Positions 31,350 through 44,500 of a DNA stretch of 64,000 nt are shown here, one piece after another. The position numbers and the translations under genes are program-made. The stretch covers positions 6,688,001 through 6,752,000 of the forward strand of contig NC_090967.1 in assembly GCF_040807025.1 (NCBI RefSeq). The letters run 5' to 3'. Source of the DNA: Struthio camelus (taxonomy: Eukaryota > Chordata > Aves > Struthioniformes > Struthionidae). The number at the start of each line of letters is the position of its first letter. Position 1 is the stretch's first letter. The notes beneath the pieces were generated by a model. It ran no database searches, was not told where the DNA came from, and was given only the letters and a program-made list of their open reading frames with translations.

Positions 31350-34300
31350 CTGCAAAACAAGGCGGGCGGGGGAGAGAGAGGTTAGCATCACACATGAAAC
31401 CATCACACTGCTGTGCATCTGCTTAAAAAGTTGGCAAGCGTCCCAACCGGCAAGATTGCTCCTCTATGCACCGGGCCCTGCACGCAGTCACGTGCAAAGG
31501 GCTTCCATGAGCTCTAAAATGATGACACCAACTTAACATTTCCTGATTCTGCTTCAAGTTCTCCTTTCCCTTAACTAAAGCTCTTCTGCCACTTTCAGGC
31601 TCTTTCTGATTAAAAAAAAAAAAAGGGCAAACAAAAAGACTAATTTGCTGACTAGAGGGGAAAACGAAACGCTGTCTGCAGAAAGCTCTTTCAGATGCAT
31701 TCAGCAGATTGGAAAGCGAGCAGAAATTTTCCAGCTCGTGTAATCTGACATGCGACATTCGCAACGAGCTAGTAAGAGAGGAGGTGGACCAGGACACTGC
31801 TCAGCAACAACTTCTGCACAGCTCCTGGCTGTTCACCCTCACTATTCATCTATTTCTTTCACTGCTCTCTCACTCTGCACGTAGTCCTGCCCGAGATGCT
31901 TGCAATCTGTGTCAAGAGTTCCTCTGCACAAGGCTCAGAACAGTAATTAGGGACTTTCAATACTGCACAAAGTTAGATCTATGCCACTTATGAATAACTT
32001 TCCGTATTGGGTGTCCCTCAAAAGAGTAGAATAAGAAAGTAAGAGCAACAGACAGTCCTAAGCTGGGTGGTAGGTGGGAAGTCAAGGACCAGGCAAAGGA
32101 CAGAGGGTTTCTCAGATGGCCAAAGCACTGAATGGAAGCTGAGCAAGGAACACAGAATCGAGGTCAATTAGCTGAGTGGATATAAAAGCACGAGACACAT
32201 TGATAGCATGTGTTGCAAATGAAGTTTTCCATAAAAATCTTGCAAAATAAGGGCCCAGCTGAACGTGAAAGCAAGAAGAGAGCAATGCTCTCCTGCTGGA
32301 ACGATGCCTGGGGAGATGTCGTTCCAGATGTAGCAGCGCTGAGCAGGGGCTGTACGCTTTCAGCAATACAACCCCTTTATGTGCACCACGAGCACCTCAG
32401 TTGCACCCTTATGAAACTGAGTCTTGCACAGAGGGGCAAGGATGCTCCTCCTGCAAAAGCACAAGTGCTCTGGGGACTCCTTTACATCCTGGCAAACACC
32501 CAGTACTGCTGGCACAGTCCAGCTGTGCGCTGCAGGCACCAGACTCCCTTCATCCGTGCCCAGCAATGTTGTGATCTCGGAGAGTTAAGGTCCCTGTCAC
32601 CTGGCCTGGGACAACCTGCACAGCGAGGCTGTGCCCCTACGACTACCGTATTGCAGTTGGCTGCCCCAGCAGGAACAACCCAAGGCAATGAGACAACCTT
32701 CCTAGAAATGTAAAAGCAGCAGCTGACACAGAGGAAATTTGTCTACACGGCCAAAATAATCCGCCACCGAGTAACGGGTCGCTCATGCTGGTGCGGCGCT
32801 ACGGGGCTGTGACACGCGGCGATCTGGCGGGCTAGCTCCCGCCACACTGTCGGAGCCAGACGATAGCCTCAGACGGCCGCTTTACGATTGCCTCCATGCG
32901 GCTGCTGCAGAGGCAGCACGAGAAGTCACCTACTTGCCCTGCCTGACAGTGACTCAACCCGTGACCAGAAAATAATTGTGGGGAACAGGGGAGAGCAAGA
33001 GGACCGAAGTCGGTGCTGCCTCCTCCCCTGCAATCATCCCGCACAGACCGTTACCCGAGGCTGGCAGAGAGGGAAGGGAAGGGCGAAGCGGTAGATGTGA
33101 GCACCCTCCCAGACCCCACCAGCCTTGTGCTGCCTGTAATTGGAGACGGCTTCAAAGCAGACGCTGAACTGCTGCGTTTATGGGGGAGGCGGAGGGGAAG
33201 TGTCTGTCCCATCTAAAATACTAGCAGACCTCAAGCTGTCTAGTCTATGTTTAGACATTAAAAGAGTTTATTCCAGACCACAGTGGCACTCTTTGGGAGT
33301 ATTTTGCTTGGCAGCAGCACACGGTGTGCACTGAACTTTTCGATCCATGAAGCGCCTTCAATGTCGGTTGTAACGCTGAACGCCGACGGACAAAACAAAT
33401 GGTGTTTCAGCCAACATTACCCACTCTGCTATTAGATGATTCCCTAAATTAGCAGGGATTATTTGGAAGCCTCCACCTCTCAAATCCTGGAATACGTTAG
33501 TCAGGGCAACGTAGGAAGCCACTCTGTTGAACTAAAGCACTGCAGCGTGGAAATCCAAAGAAGGAAGCAGGCTAGCCTCTCGGGGGAAGATCCCTCTTCT
33601 CCTGCTCCCGTTTCCTAAGCTGCGGTGCTGCCAGGAAAGACGACTCAGATGGCTTGCAACAAGGCAGGACTGTCTCACATTAGTAACGCTGGAGACACAC
33701 CTGAACTCAGAGTCAGGCCTTTGCAAGACAGGGCGCTGTGCTTCCCGGTAAAGGTGGCAGGATCCTACGACGAGCTTGACTAGCGGGCTGCACCGACAGC
33801 ATCGAGATGCCAAAGCAGGAGAACTGCTGCTTGCCTGCAGCACAAGCCGCCTCGTGCGACGCGCTGCGCGGGGACTTGGCCCGGCCCCTTCTGACTTTGC
33901 GCTCTGAGAGAAGCACAGAGTACCTTCCAGATTGATCTCTTTTCCTTGCTGCTCAGGTGTAGAGCACAGTGCGAAGCACCTCACCTGCCTCCTGAATCCG
34001 TGAGGATTTCGGCACAGCGGCGGCTCCAGCAGCTTGCGTTCAGCTCCGAGCACCACTGTCGTGACTCCCTTACAGGGACTAAGACCTAGGCAGCAGCTGC
34101 AGCAGCGCTGCCGTCAATGTTTGTGCCATGAATCCCTGGACAAAGCAGGAAAACGTTGCCCTGGACGCGGCTGCTTTACAAGCAGCCAGCTATGGCCATC
34201 TTTTGACCGCTCACATTTCTAAGACAGCCCCGGTGGCTCGCAGCAGGATGATGTGCTCCGAGGACAGCGGTTGTCTCGAAGCGCTCCAAACCGGCGCAGG

Positions 34301-35130
34301 CAGCGCTAGGACTAGGGAAGAGCTCTGTCTCATAGTCAAGGTCTTTTTAAATCCCGTCCGTGAACTCGAAAGGCTTATTACTGCCAACAGTTAACTGCTC
34401 TTTGATAAAATAACTTTTCACCTGGATAAAGAGTTAGCAGGCAGCTGGAGGGAAAGAAACACAAGCAATCAGATATAATTTATGTTTGCAACAGCACAGG
34501 ATCACCTGCTTGTACTTTTACAGCTTCCTGTTTATGGAAGAGGGCTGATGAATCAGTCAAAGGCAAGTTACTTAAGGGAACTTCTGGTTATGCCGTAGCG
34601 CTGCACGGCTGCGAGAAGCACAAGCTGCTGTGCAACAGTCACAGCAACAGTCGCCGCGGCATGCTGCAGCAAGCGCTCGGGCTGGCTGAAGAAAGGACGT
34701 GTTTTACTAAGCACGTTGCGGAGAAAACCCTGTCGAGCGGCAGTAGCAATTCTCAAGCTAAGACTTAAAAGTCCTTAGCAAAGGGGAGAATTTGTACTTT
34801 TTCTCCCCCGCTGTAGCCCAGTTTAATGGAGTTATTGCAAAGTAAACGCAATACTTACACTTCAGAAATTAAGCTCTATTTGGCTGGTCGTTACAGCATC
34901 CAAAAACAGGTAGGCCCCTGCCTTCCCCTGCTTCTGCGCTGATGGCGAGAACTCCCCAGCTGACCACCACCGCTTAACACGGGGCGAGATACAACTTCAC
35001 TTAAGGGAGCGACACACTTTGCCTCTACCAAGTGCAAAGAGCAGCATCAATCACCGCTGAGCACAGGGTTAGCAGTTTTACAGCAACAAAATCCGAAGCA
35101 GCCACTTCTGCTTCCCTCTTAACTGCCTTC
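31350..35130 (-). other. GNG7: GNG7 5' intron region, first part
   Basis: A mostly AT-rich, nonrepetitive sequence upstream (on the minus strand) of the first coding exon. Because that exon begins with a splice acceptor, this must be intronic. No exon recognised. Confidence 0.65.
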
Positions 35131-35134
35131 AACC

Positions 35135-35480
35135 CAGCGGCTGCTGCCCGGGCTCCTCTTGCAGGAGCCGGGAACAGAGCTCTCTGCAGAAAGGGGCTTC
35201 GAGCCAAGCAGCTCCCGGCCCCTCGCCGTGACAGCGCAGTCTCGAGTGTGGCATTTTAAAACTCCAAGCGCGAGTTTCACCAGCCAAGTCCTCGTGATGG
35301 TCAAGGGGACTTTTGCTGGAGATGAAGCTGAGCGCACAAGCCTCGGCCAGCCGGAGCTCCCGTGCCGCGACGCTTGCGCGCGGCTCTTGTCCCGCTCGCA
35401 GGCGCTCGCGAGCAGCGGCGGTCCGGGCTCGCCAAGCGTCAGAGGCGGCCGGGAACTGCGACGCTTTTAGGTTTCAGGTT
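35135..35480. promoter_or_regulatory. CpG-rich patch, candidate alternative GNG7 promoter
   Basis: About 350 bp rich in CpG (GCGACGCTTGCGCGCGGC and GCTCGCGAGCAGCGGCGG runs near 35370-35430) within AT-rich intron. No TATA box is seen. It is the closest such patch to the first coding exon, 3.8 kb away. Confidence 0.35.
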
Positions 35481-38400
35481 CTGCCTGTGGAATGGGTCAG
35501 GGACCGGGCTGCAATCGCAGGTCGCGCTCCCGGACTGCTTTGCCTGGCAAGAATTTTAAAAAGGCTTCGGTTACCTTGGTAAATAATTAACTAAGCACGT
35601 CATTAGCAACTGGAAACCATCAATACAAAAGATGGCACACGAAGGGCGTCCTCAGGATGCCAAAACAAACTTTAAACATGTCATTCACCAGATTTCTACA
35701 GATGTGTAAATAACTTGTGAGGTAAAGTTATTTGAAAAAAAGCCATACAGAAGCATGCTGGAGCAAAGTATTTGTGATGCAAATCAGGATGACTTGCAGG
35801 AGGCGTCTAAGTCCTCCCCTCTCCTAATTGCAAGTTTTTGAAAATCTGCACTTGGAAAGGGACAGGAGGTGACAACTGTAACTGGGCCTGGGGAGGAAGC
35901 ACAAGACAGTCAGGACACCCAGGTCCCATGCCCATCCTTCTGCCTCCACTTTGTCATCTGAGCTCGGGTAAGCAATTTGTGCACCCAGCCCTCCTTCCTC
36001 TTAGACGGGCTACCGCGCTTAGTGTTTCGCCACGACCGACCTCCCCCGCCCACGGAGGGGGGCTGCCGGCCGGCTCGGGCAGACTTTTCCTTTCCGACTA
36101 TCTACTCATGCCTCTGCAGAACAAGAACAATATTCTGCTTTTGCTGAGTCACGTCAACAGAAATCTTCCCTCGTCCCTCCTCTGCCAGCACACCTCTGCC
36201 CTCCCGGCTAAGCCGTCCCTCGTTCCTGGGAAGGGCAGCGCTTCCCAGAGACAACAGGAACACTCCTCTTGCGTTAGCGCAGCGTTAACTCAGCACACGT
36301 TTTTCACGCTGTCATGCAAGCGATTCCAGCAGGGCTGAAGTCATCGCGCAGCCGGCAGGCAGCTCTCCGGGCTGCCTTCCCTGCTCCGCCAGCAGCAGGG
36401 CGAGCTGGCAGAAGACTGCAGGCTGTGCTCACCAGACAACTGCAGATCTGAGATCGAGGAGACGTGAATAGGATTTGGACTACATCAAGACGTTCCCGAC
36501 AGGATGCTGCATGAAAAATAGTTCTGCTACAGTAAGTACAACATTGCAAAGACAGCTACAGGGAAAGATGGACGTTAGGGGAACACATGAACACGGCCAC
36601 GTTATCCAGTGCATGCAGATCTGCGCCAACACAAGAAGCAGCGGTGAAGGAGCATGAAGTCTTGCAGCAAGCGAGCAGGGAAGTCGGAGCAGAGATGAGG
36701 GCAGAGCACCGGCAGCGCAGACCCAGGAACGAAGCAAGCGAGTCTACAGCTATGACTTGGCCGGAGTGCAACCGTCTCGTGAGCACTTCTGCCTATTTGA
36801 TGAAAAGCACTGGAAGATAGAGTCCAACAGGCGAGAATAAATTCTGGAAAGATCAGGATTCGCTATTTCAAACTGATCTGCCTGTTATGAACTCAAAGCA
36901 GATCAGGATACACGCTGTATCAATTCAATCTGCGGCTCAAAAAAAAATCACAAATATCCTCTTCTACATCAAGTTTCATCACTAAATAAAAGTATTTAAA
37001 GGATCACAACAACTGTTACAAAAAGCAGACTTCTTGGGTTCACATTCTTCTTACACGGCCAGAAAAAAGATTTTTTCAGTGTTTACAAAATAAGGTGCTT
37101 CACGTAATACGTTAGTGTTAGTACTCTTAATACTTTCACTGAGGCAAGCGATAAAAAGTGCATTTAAACTATGCTACTTTGCACTTTCAGTAGTTAGCAT
37201 CTGTTCTGCACAACCCTCCGAGTCAAAACGAGACTGACTTACTACTCTACAGAGTAGATACCTCCCTTTCTTGCAAAAGTTTTCTTATTCATAACGTATT
37301 TTTTCATGCACCAGGTAGGCTATATATGCAATGATTACGGCTGCTTGTTTTAGTTTAAAAAAAAAAAAAAAAAAAAGTCCCAGTTCTTGAGTCAGAGCAG
37401 TGTAGCAACAGCAGTGACAGTAAGCACTTGGCTCCGGCACGCCGTGACTCAGCACGAGCGCTGCGCCGAACAGACGCCTCCCCCGGCCGAGCATCCCGGT
37501 CTGGCTCCGAGGAGCACTTTGCCCATTCAGCCTTCAACTGCATTTCCAAACCCTGCCCAAACGTTGCTCCAAGGTTTGGCTCAGAGGCAGGGGAAAGCTC
37601 AGCCCTGCGGCCTCGTGTCGGGTGACCGCGGGGCGGAGGTTTGTCTGCGAACCTTCGGACCTTGCTCCCTCCCCGCCGAACGCGCAACAGGATCGTTCTC
37701 CTCGCGCCACCTGCCCTTGGCGCTATCCCGAAATATTACAACAGAATCCGAGTCACGAGGATGAAACTGCCACCCTCAGAAGCATCTCAGCGTACTGAGA
37801 AACCAGGCTTGCCGTAACCTGCCTTCAACCTGCACCTTACGAGAGGTGCCTCGCTATGCTGCAATGCAAGACTTAACACCCAAAACTGTTAATCATTTAC
37901 TCCGCACAAAATGCAAAGCTCAATAACAAAGCCCTTTCTCTTTTATGCAATCAGTGCCACCTGCATGCTCCCACCCACGGTCCTCTCCGGCCTAATGGCA
38001 GGAAGTATTACACTAGGAAATAAATATGCACTGATCCCTCTAGTTTCTGAATTCTTCCCATACTTCTCATAGCTGGCGGCAGCCACTCCTAACAGGCTAA
38101 ATAAACAAGCGAACATCTGAGTAACTGCTGGAGTTATGCTTCTTTTGTCTTTTTCCCCCAGATAAAAACAGCTAGGAGACTGGTGTTTATGGATGTCACT
38201 GTGCTCAAGCTGCTGGATGAAAAGCATCCGAAGAATGCACCTCACGATGCCCAGCAACTTCGTCCTGCTTTTCCATCCCTACTGAGGCTGGCTGAAGAGT
38301 CGCCCAGACATCCTCCCACCGAGGAGCTGACGGAACAAGCTACCAAGGTATGCTGGAAAGTCCGAGCTGAAGGATGGATCTGCAGGGATGTTCAGGACAG

Positions 38401-39110
38401 GAGAACACCCCTTGGATCCCTGTGCTAACAGAACTGTACTTTAAAGAAAACCACCCTGTGTCACTGCAGCAGAGCGTGTGCATTGGATGCACAAAACACG
38501 CACGCCGGATAGCTCGCCAGCCCTGGCCAGAGCACAAAGAGCTACGGCCACCGAGGTGAGCGTCCTCCTAAGCACCCAGCCTAGGGGAGCAAGCAGCCAA
38601 GACCGCGTATTGTCAAGAACCCCAACTGCTCAATTCAGGGTACTTCTATTGAAAAGCCAGGTGTTTTCGTCTGTCAAATATAAGCTTAACTCCATTAAAT
38701 CCTGCTCCCAGATGAAAGCTCTAGTCTCTCCACAAACCACGGCCACGATCCTATGGGATTTCTCCTCCTTACCAAATTTTACCTCCCTCCTTTCCCCACG
38801 TCCAAATCAGAGCATCGCTTAAAAACGTTGGCTAGTGCCTTCAGTTAGCAGAGCGAGGAGACAGGCAGAGCCCAGCGCGAATACCTCCGTCCTTCCAAAC
38901 CGAACCCCGGAGCCGCTCTGCGGGGACCTGGGCTCCGGGCACTCGTACGTCACGGCCACGACGGCCCACGTCTCCCAAAGGACTGCAGAAAGGATCCCCA
39001 ACACGACTTGTTACACCACTTTTAGAACTTGCGTCTCGAGCACGATTTTCCTAGTGCCCTTCTTAGGGGAGAGACGAGGGAATCATTTTCTCTCAAGAAG
39101 AGGAAAAGGC
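35481..39110 (-). other. GNG7: GNG7 5' intron region, second part
   Basis: AT-rich sequence with a moderate CpG patch at 37430-37700 and a poly(A) tract of about 20 at 37357-37376. No gene supported. Confidence 0.5.
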
Positions 39111-39119
39111 CTCCAGAAC

Positions 39120-39350
39120 TCTTTAACTAGCAGCTCTCTGGCCCGCGCTGACCCTGCGCCGGGGAGACGCGCTCTTCCCACACTGCTGCTGGCCGCTCGC
39201 CAGCGCGCGCTGGCAGCTGCAGCGCCCAAGCGGGGCAGAACCCCCGGGGAGGCGATGCCGATGCCCCTCGCCCGCCCGAGCCCGAGCCCGAGCCCTCAGG
39301 CGGGCCGGTGCCAGGAAGAGCGGGGGGACGACGGGGGAGCTCGAGACTAG
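39120..39350. promoter_or_regulatory. CpG-rich patch, candidate regulatory element
   Basis: About 230 bp of GC-rich sequence with GCCAGCGCGCGCTGGC, a self-complementary 16-mer at 39198-39213, and a short GAGCCC triplet repeat at 39279-39298, in an AT-rich intron. A smaller patch of the same kind is at 40040-40145. Confidence 0.35.
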
Positions 39351-41540
39351 TAACCCAGTGTAAACCCATTTGGTGGTTACTTCTTTTAAAGATGACCTCA
39401 TGCTTTTTTGGAACAGAAAAAGGCTGTTAGGGCGATGGCATTTACTCCTTGTCTGGGCAGAACAAAGCAGGCTCCATTTTTCTTTTACACTTCCTGCATC
39501 AGTAGCTTAACAGCTGAATGAGCTATTGAAATTTTTCCTGAGTGCAGCATTTTTTTTTTATTTTTTATTTTTTTTAAAAGGCCTCCAGATTTCTATGGTG
39601 TGAGACAATACTCGGTGAGAGCACAGCAAGGATCTCTGCTGACCGAGCCGTCCAGGAGGATGGGGAGAGATGCCGCCTTAAAGAGGCAGAGCTTCACTGT
39701 CACCTTGCTCAGGACGAGGATATAAGCACACTTACGGCAGCGTTTACACAATTTGGCTTGTTTTCAGCACCTTTTCCTGCAGCCTCTCTAGCTCAAACAG
39801 CACAAGGAGTGCAAAAGAAGGGCAGGGAAGTCCAAGCGTTTTACTTTAGCAATAAACACGTTACAGAAGCGTCCACGAGCACCTTCAGGTTTATACAACG
39901 TCCAGTCAGAACGCTGTCCCTCCCCAGATAAATTACAGTCCAACTCCAACAGGTCGCAACTAGGCCACCCATTTTAAGATGCTTAATTTCCCTATTGCAA
40001 CCAGCAGCAGCGTCAGTCCCACAGCGACAGGCACGTCAGAGCTGCTGCTAGCTGGGGGCCGAGCCTCGCGCCGGGCAGCCGCCGGCGCCCACGGCCGGAC
40101 ACCCGCGGGGCGGCCTCCCACCCTCCTCTGGACCGGCTCCAGGGTGAACCACAACCGCGTTTTCCTAGTCTGATCTCAAAACCTTGTGAGCTCGCATTCG
40201 TTCCTGTTTTGCTTTCAGCCTAACTAGCTGGGCATCTTTCAGTAAAGCAGAAGAGGTATCAAACAGTTGACGTTTTAGATAAAAGGGATGATAAAGCATA
40301 TTGACAAACTGTACAAAGCTACGAGGGAGAGCAATTGGAGCAACATCACTTCTAACGTACTAGATGCTTTAAATAAAATCAATACTATAACATGAGAAGT
40401 CTTTATCTTTCAGGTCAATACTGAGAGTCATTAGTTTTAGGTTCATTCTTTTCACAGCTCAAAAATCTAGCTGTGTGTGTTTCCAGATGGAAACACTCCA
40501 AAACCACCACAAAAATGTGGTCGTACCCTGCTACAAGAGGCAACTCAAGCCAACACGTTTTGACATGTTTGAGCTTTTCCTTTTTCTTTTTTTTTTGGGG
40601 GGGGGGGAAGGGGGAGTACACAAAGGAGTACGTTTGGTTCTTTGCACAATTTGGGTAGGAACAAAACTCAGCGCGTTCAGCTTTCAATTTACGTCGCAGC
40701 CAGTGCAGGCAACACCTGAATTCTGAACCGAGCCTCAAGGCTTTCCTCGGAGAAGAGCACTTACTGCAAGGCACTTCTCCAGCAAAAATAGGGCTGACTG
40801 CACAAAATCACGCAGATCAGCCCGATCTGAACAGGTCACGCTCACCAGCTCCACAGCAGAGGCACACAGCGACAGGGCAGCCCAGCCGCAAGAGCGCGGC
40901 TCCTACGCCGGCACGTGCACGAGAGCCTCCGCCGAGGCTAGGAGAAGGTGGCGCGAGCGACGTGGCTCTTGGCGATGAGGGTGGCACTCGTCTGCAGCTG
41001 GTGACATGCAGGCTGCCGCGATGCCACCGGCCCAGAGCGCCGGTTTTATTCTTTCTGGATATCCACTTCACGTGTTAATAGCAAACACAGTGTAGTATGG
41101 ATGGAGGAAAGAGGGCAAGTGCCTCAAATGCAGCTCTGTCCTTACCAGAAGATCCTTAATTGCATAAGTATTTTGAAACTAGAGCAGTTTAACAGAGAGA
41201 CTGGCCAAGGATTTTGGAAGGAGACCGTATCCCTAGAGACGTGTAGCTCCATTTCCTTCCCATCAAAGGAAACGATTATTTGGCTGAGAGAATATGAAAT
41301 CCTCTAGGACACTTCTGCCAGCTAAGCTACGGGACGTTCACGAGACCTTGCTTGCAGGGTAAGCCTGACAGCCTCACAGGAGAGCACAGTTAACTCAAAT
41401 GCTGTCGTGCACAGGTCTGGTTTTTACTCCACCTCTCTCCATTTTCTCCGCTCAAGCTGTGGTGCCAGCCGGGCTGAGACCTCGGCAGGACTGCCGGTGC
41501 CGCTCCACGCAATCCCCACCTCTGCGCTGCCCATCTGTGC
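39351..41540 (-). other. GNG7: GNG7 5' intron region, third part
   Basis: AT-rich; includes T-rich tracts at 39550-39575 and 40580-40600 (the latter followed by a G run). No gene supported. Confidence 0.45.
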
Positions 41541-41544
41541 TCCC

Positions 41545-41590
41545 TGAGTCACGTCACAGCTCCACACCTATTTTTAGACTACATATTTAA
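41545..41590. promoter_or_regulatory. AP-1/CRE plus MEF2 cluster in GNG7 intron
   Basis: TGAGTCACGTCAC (41545-41557) combines an AP-1 heptamer with a CRE half-site. CTATTTTTAG (41568-41577) is an exact MEF2 consensus. TATTTAAG follows at about 41584. AP-1/CRE next to MEF2 is typical of activity-regulated neuronal enhancers; function here is inferred only. Confidence 0.45.
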
Positions 41591-44500
41591 GAGAAGCAGA
41601 GCGCAAAGGTAAGTATTTACATCAGTTGTTACCTGGAGTCATCACCCAGAGGCGATAACACAACTAGCAAGGCACAGGGTTTGAAACGCAAAGCCAGGTG
41701 CCATTTCAGGTTTCTCCTTGGCTTGCACACCCAGCGCAGCGAGTTTAAGGACGGCCGAAGCATTCCCGGTGCATGGACGTACCGGCGGGGACAGCTACGG
41801 CACCAGCCCGCCCGCCTGAGGCTGAGCAGCTCCTCCACTGTGAGGGTCTCACCGTACTCTTTGGAAAGTCTGGAGCCACCACTCGCTTCATGTATTAGTC
41901 CCTAGCACAATACAGATAGCCAGATATATAATAAACGCTCCACCATACAATTTAAAATAGAAAACAAAGCGAGGCTTTAGTCAAGATGCTTAAGGGCTGT
42001 TAGGGGTTGAGGGTGGTAAATAAATCAGAACTTGCACTGCAAAGTCTGTTCTGCCCTCGTCCTCCCTGCATTTTCTGCTCAGTTCAGCCAACAGATAAAG
42101 TACACAGGGAAAAAAGCAATCACTGCACACAAAGCGCTTGCAGCTTCCCCAGGAGCACTGCGGGACAACTAGGCCAGAAAATGTCACTGTGACTCCTCAT
42201 GCCCCCTGTGCTTCAGAGCAGCTGTGGAGGTCTTGGCCAGTATTAGTAGCAAAGTTATTGAGGAAGGAAGGGAGAACAGAAAAGCAGAACAAGTTTTAGT
42301 GCCAGTTTCAAAGCAGCATGCTAACGCAGGTGTGAACTGTGCACCACCAGCTCCAGTGCCGCGGCCTCAGAAATAACCACTGCTTCCGCAGCGGGAGAAC
42401 TGCAGCCTGCCCTGGCATGAGCCAGTGCTGCACTTCAAAACCTCTCGCCTCCCCGGCCGGTATTACAGACTCTCGCTTTGAATCGCCGCCTTTCAGATCA
42501 CCTGCAGCTTCTTCTCCTACCTTCTCTGTGCTGCAGATGACTAAGCCATATAAATGCCATTCCTCTGCTTGCAGGAACCATTAGAACAACTCAGGAGCCC
42601 CCAGCGCTCAGGCCTGAATCTCATCTCCAGCGTTTCTTCCTATTCTTCAGAGGGGCTGGATACCAACATGGAAAGGAGAACTTCCTCTTTGCTCTTAAAA
42701 TCAGGTTATAAACTCTTGTACTTCTTTAAGCATCATTTAAACTCTGCAGCTCCACAACTGCCTCAGCAAAACGTTAATCACTTTTGTAAGAAGATTTTAA
42801 AAGACCATTAAGTAACCTCAAGTTTAAAGTAAAAAACATGTTCTTCATAAGCATCTTCATGAAATACAAACTAAGCAATTTTGTGATCTTACCCGAACAA
42901 AAGAGATTGAAAAATGAGTATTTTGTACAAAGCACTGAATTGAAAGTTGTTTTTGCAATTTTGTGTGTTGAAAATTGCCGACAGTCAAGTCTGGGAACAC
43001 TTACAGTTTGCTTAAGCAATAGTCAAACGCAGGTGGTGTCAGAGACAAAAAAACACTACTTAGTCATCCCTGGTGTCTTTCAAAATAGGGACTATGAGGA
43101 ATAATATTGATATTTTAAAAAACACTCTGGGTTATTATACCCACAGCTTAATAACAGCGAAACTAGAAACACATTGATCTGTCCTTGCAGCTCCTACAAG
43201 GAAAACACATAGCTTTGTACTAACATTCTAGCAGCAAAACTACAATGATACTAGTGTTCCAAAACCCGATCTTTTGGATAACATGTGATAAGAAGGATGA
43301 GTAGATTTTAATATTAAGTTGTTATTTTCATGTGCAATAGTTTCAGGAACAAATAGGGATAAGTCTTCGGACCTTTGAGTCCAGAAATTACCCAGTATAT
43401 GAAAGCAATTCAAACACAGTTTATATCTTCACTTACGGTCTGAAAAGAGGTACTGATTTCAGTGGGCAGACTAAGGACTAAATATGTATATCCTGGCTAG
43501 ACCACTGTGGAGTTTGTCCTTGTCTGCGAGGGCTTGATAGCAACTCTGCATACAACTGAAGTGCATAAAGACTAAGCAGGAAGCTGGGCTGTATAGTGGC
43601 ACAAGAGCGTATTAAGTTATAGAAGGAGATAAAAGAAAGGGAAGTTTAGGCTGAGTATCACAAAGCTTCCTGAGAATTTTCCATAGCTCCACAGATCTAA
43701 GCTGGGAAATGCTGAAAGCATTAACACTCAAGACATTTAAAACAGGCAGGGGAAGTTTTAACACCACAGTACAGGGTTCCATACCCTTCTTTTCTGAGCA
43801 TACAAAGGGTATTTCAACTGCATCAAAAGGTCACATTAATTTATTGGCCTTGTGTGCAAGAGTTACCATATTACGAGGTTAGGAGATTTTACAGCATCAG
43901 TCATGATAAAGCTAAGTGAGCACCCCTTCAACCACTTTTGTATTTCCCTCTCTACTATGTAGCTCCTGTGTGCTGAGTGGGTGGAAAGGTTTTGAAATGA
44001 GTTTTGAGTTTTCTACAGATAAGCAAACGCCCAAAGAGGGGAAGCCCTCCAACCAAAGCAGTCACGTTCATCTTCCTTCCCCCCAAATCTTAAATCTCGT
44101 ACTGACATTAAATGTCATGCAGATGCAATATTCTCATCTTAGGCTGTAAGCAGAGAAGGGAGACTTACCTGGATTTACACACCAAATAAACCTGAACTGA
44201 ACAGACACAAGTGAGAATGACTGGTGCCCACCAAACAGATCTCGCTGCAAGAACTCCTCAGACACTGTGTTTTAAAGTGAAAACTCTTTGGTCAATAGTA
44301 TTTGTCCACACAGTCTTTTCTTTTAGCTACTACCTTTATCACTGCCCATTCTCAAGCTTTTCAGCCACAGTTTAATAGTAAGCCTTTTCTACTTTGGAGA
44401 CCTAAAAGCAGGTTACGTTAAAATGGTAAGAGGAGTCGCCAAGCTCTTTTCAAAGGGAAAAGGAAGGAACACACAGAGGAAGGCACAGGTCTGAGTCAGC

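Noticed and set aside
41583-41614. TATTTAAG followed by GTAAGT, looking like a promoter and first exon
   Set aside because: The donor lies at the position where transcription would start (about 25 bp from the TATA-like box), so there is no room for an exon.
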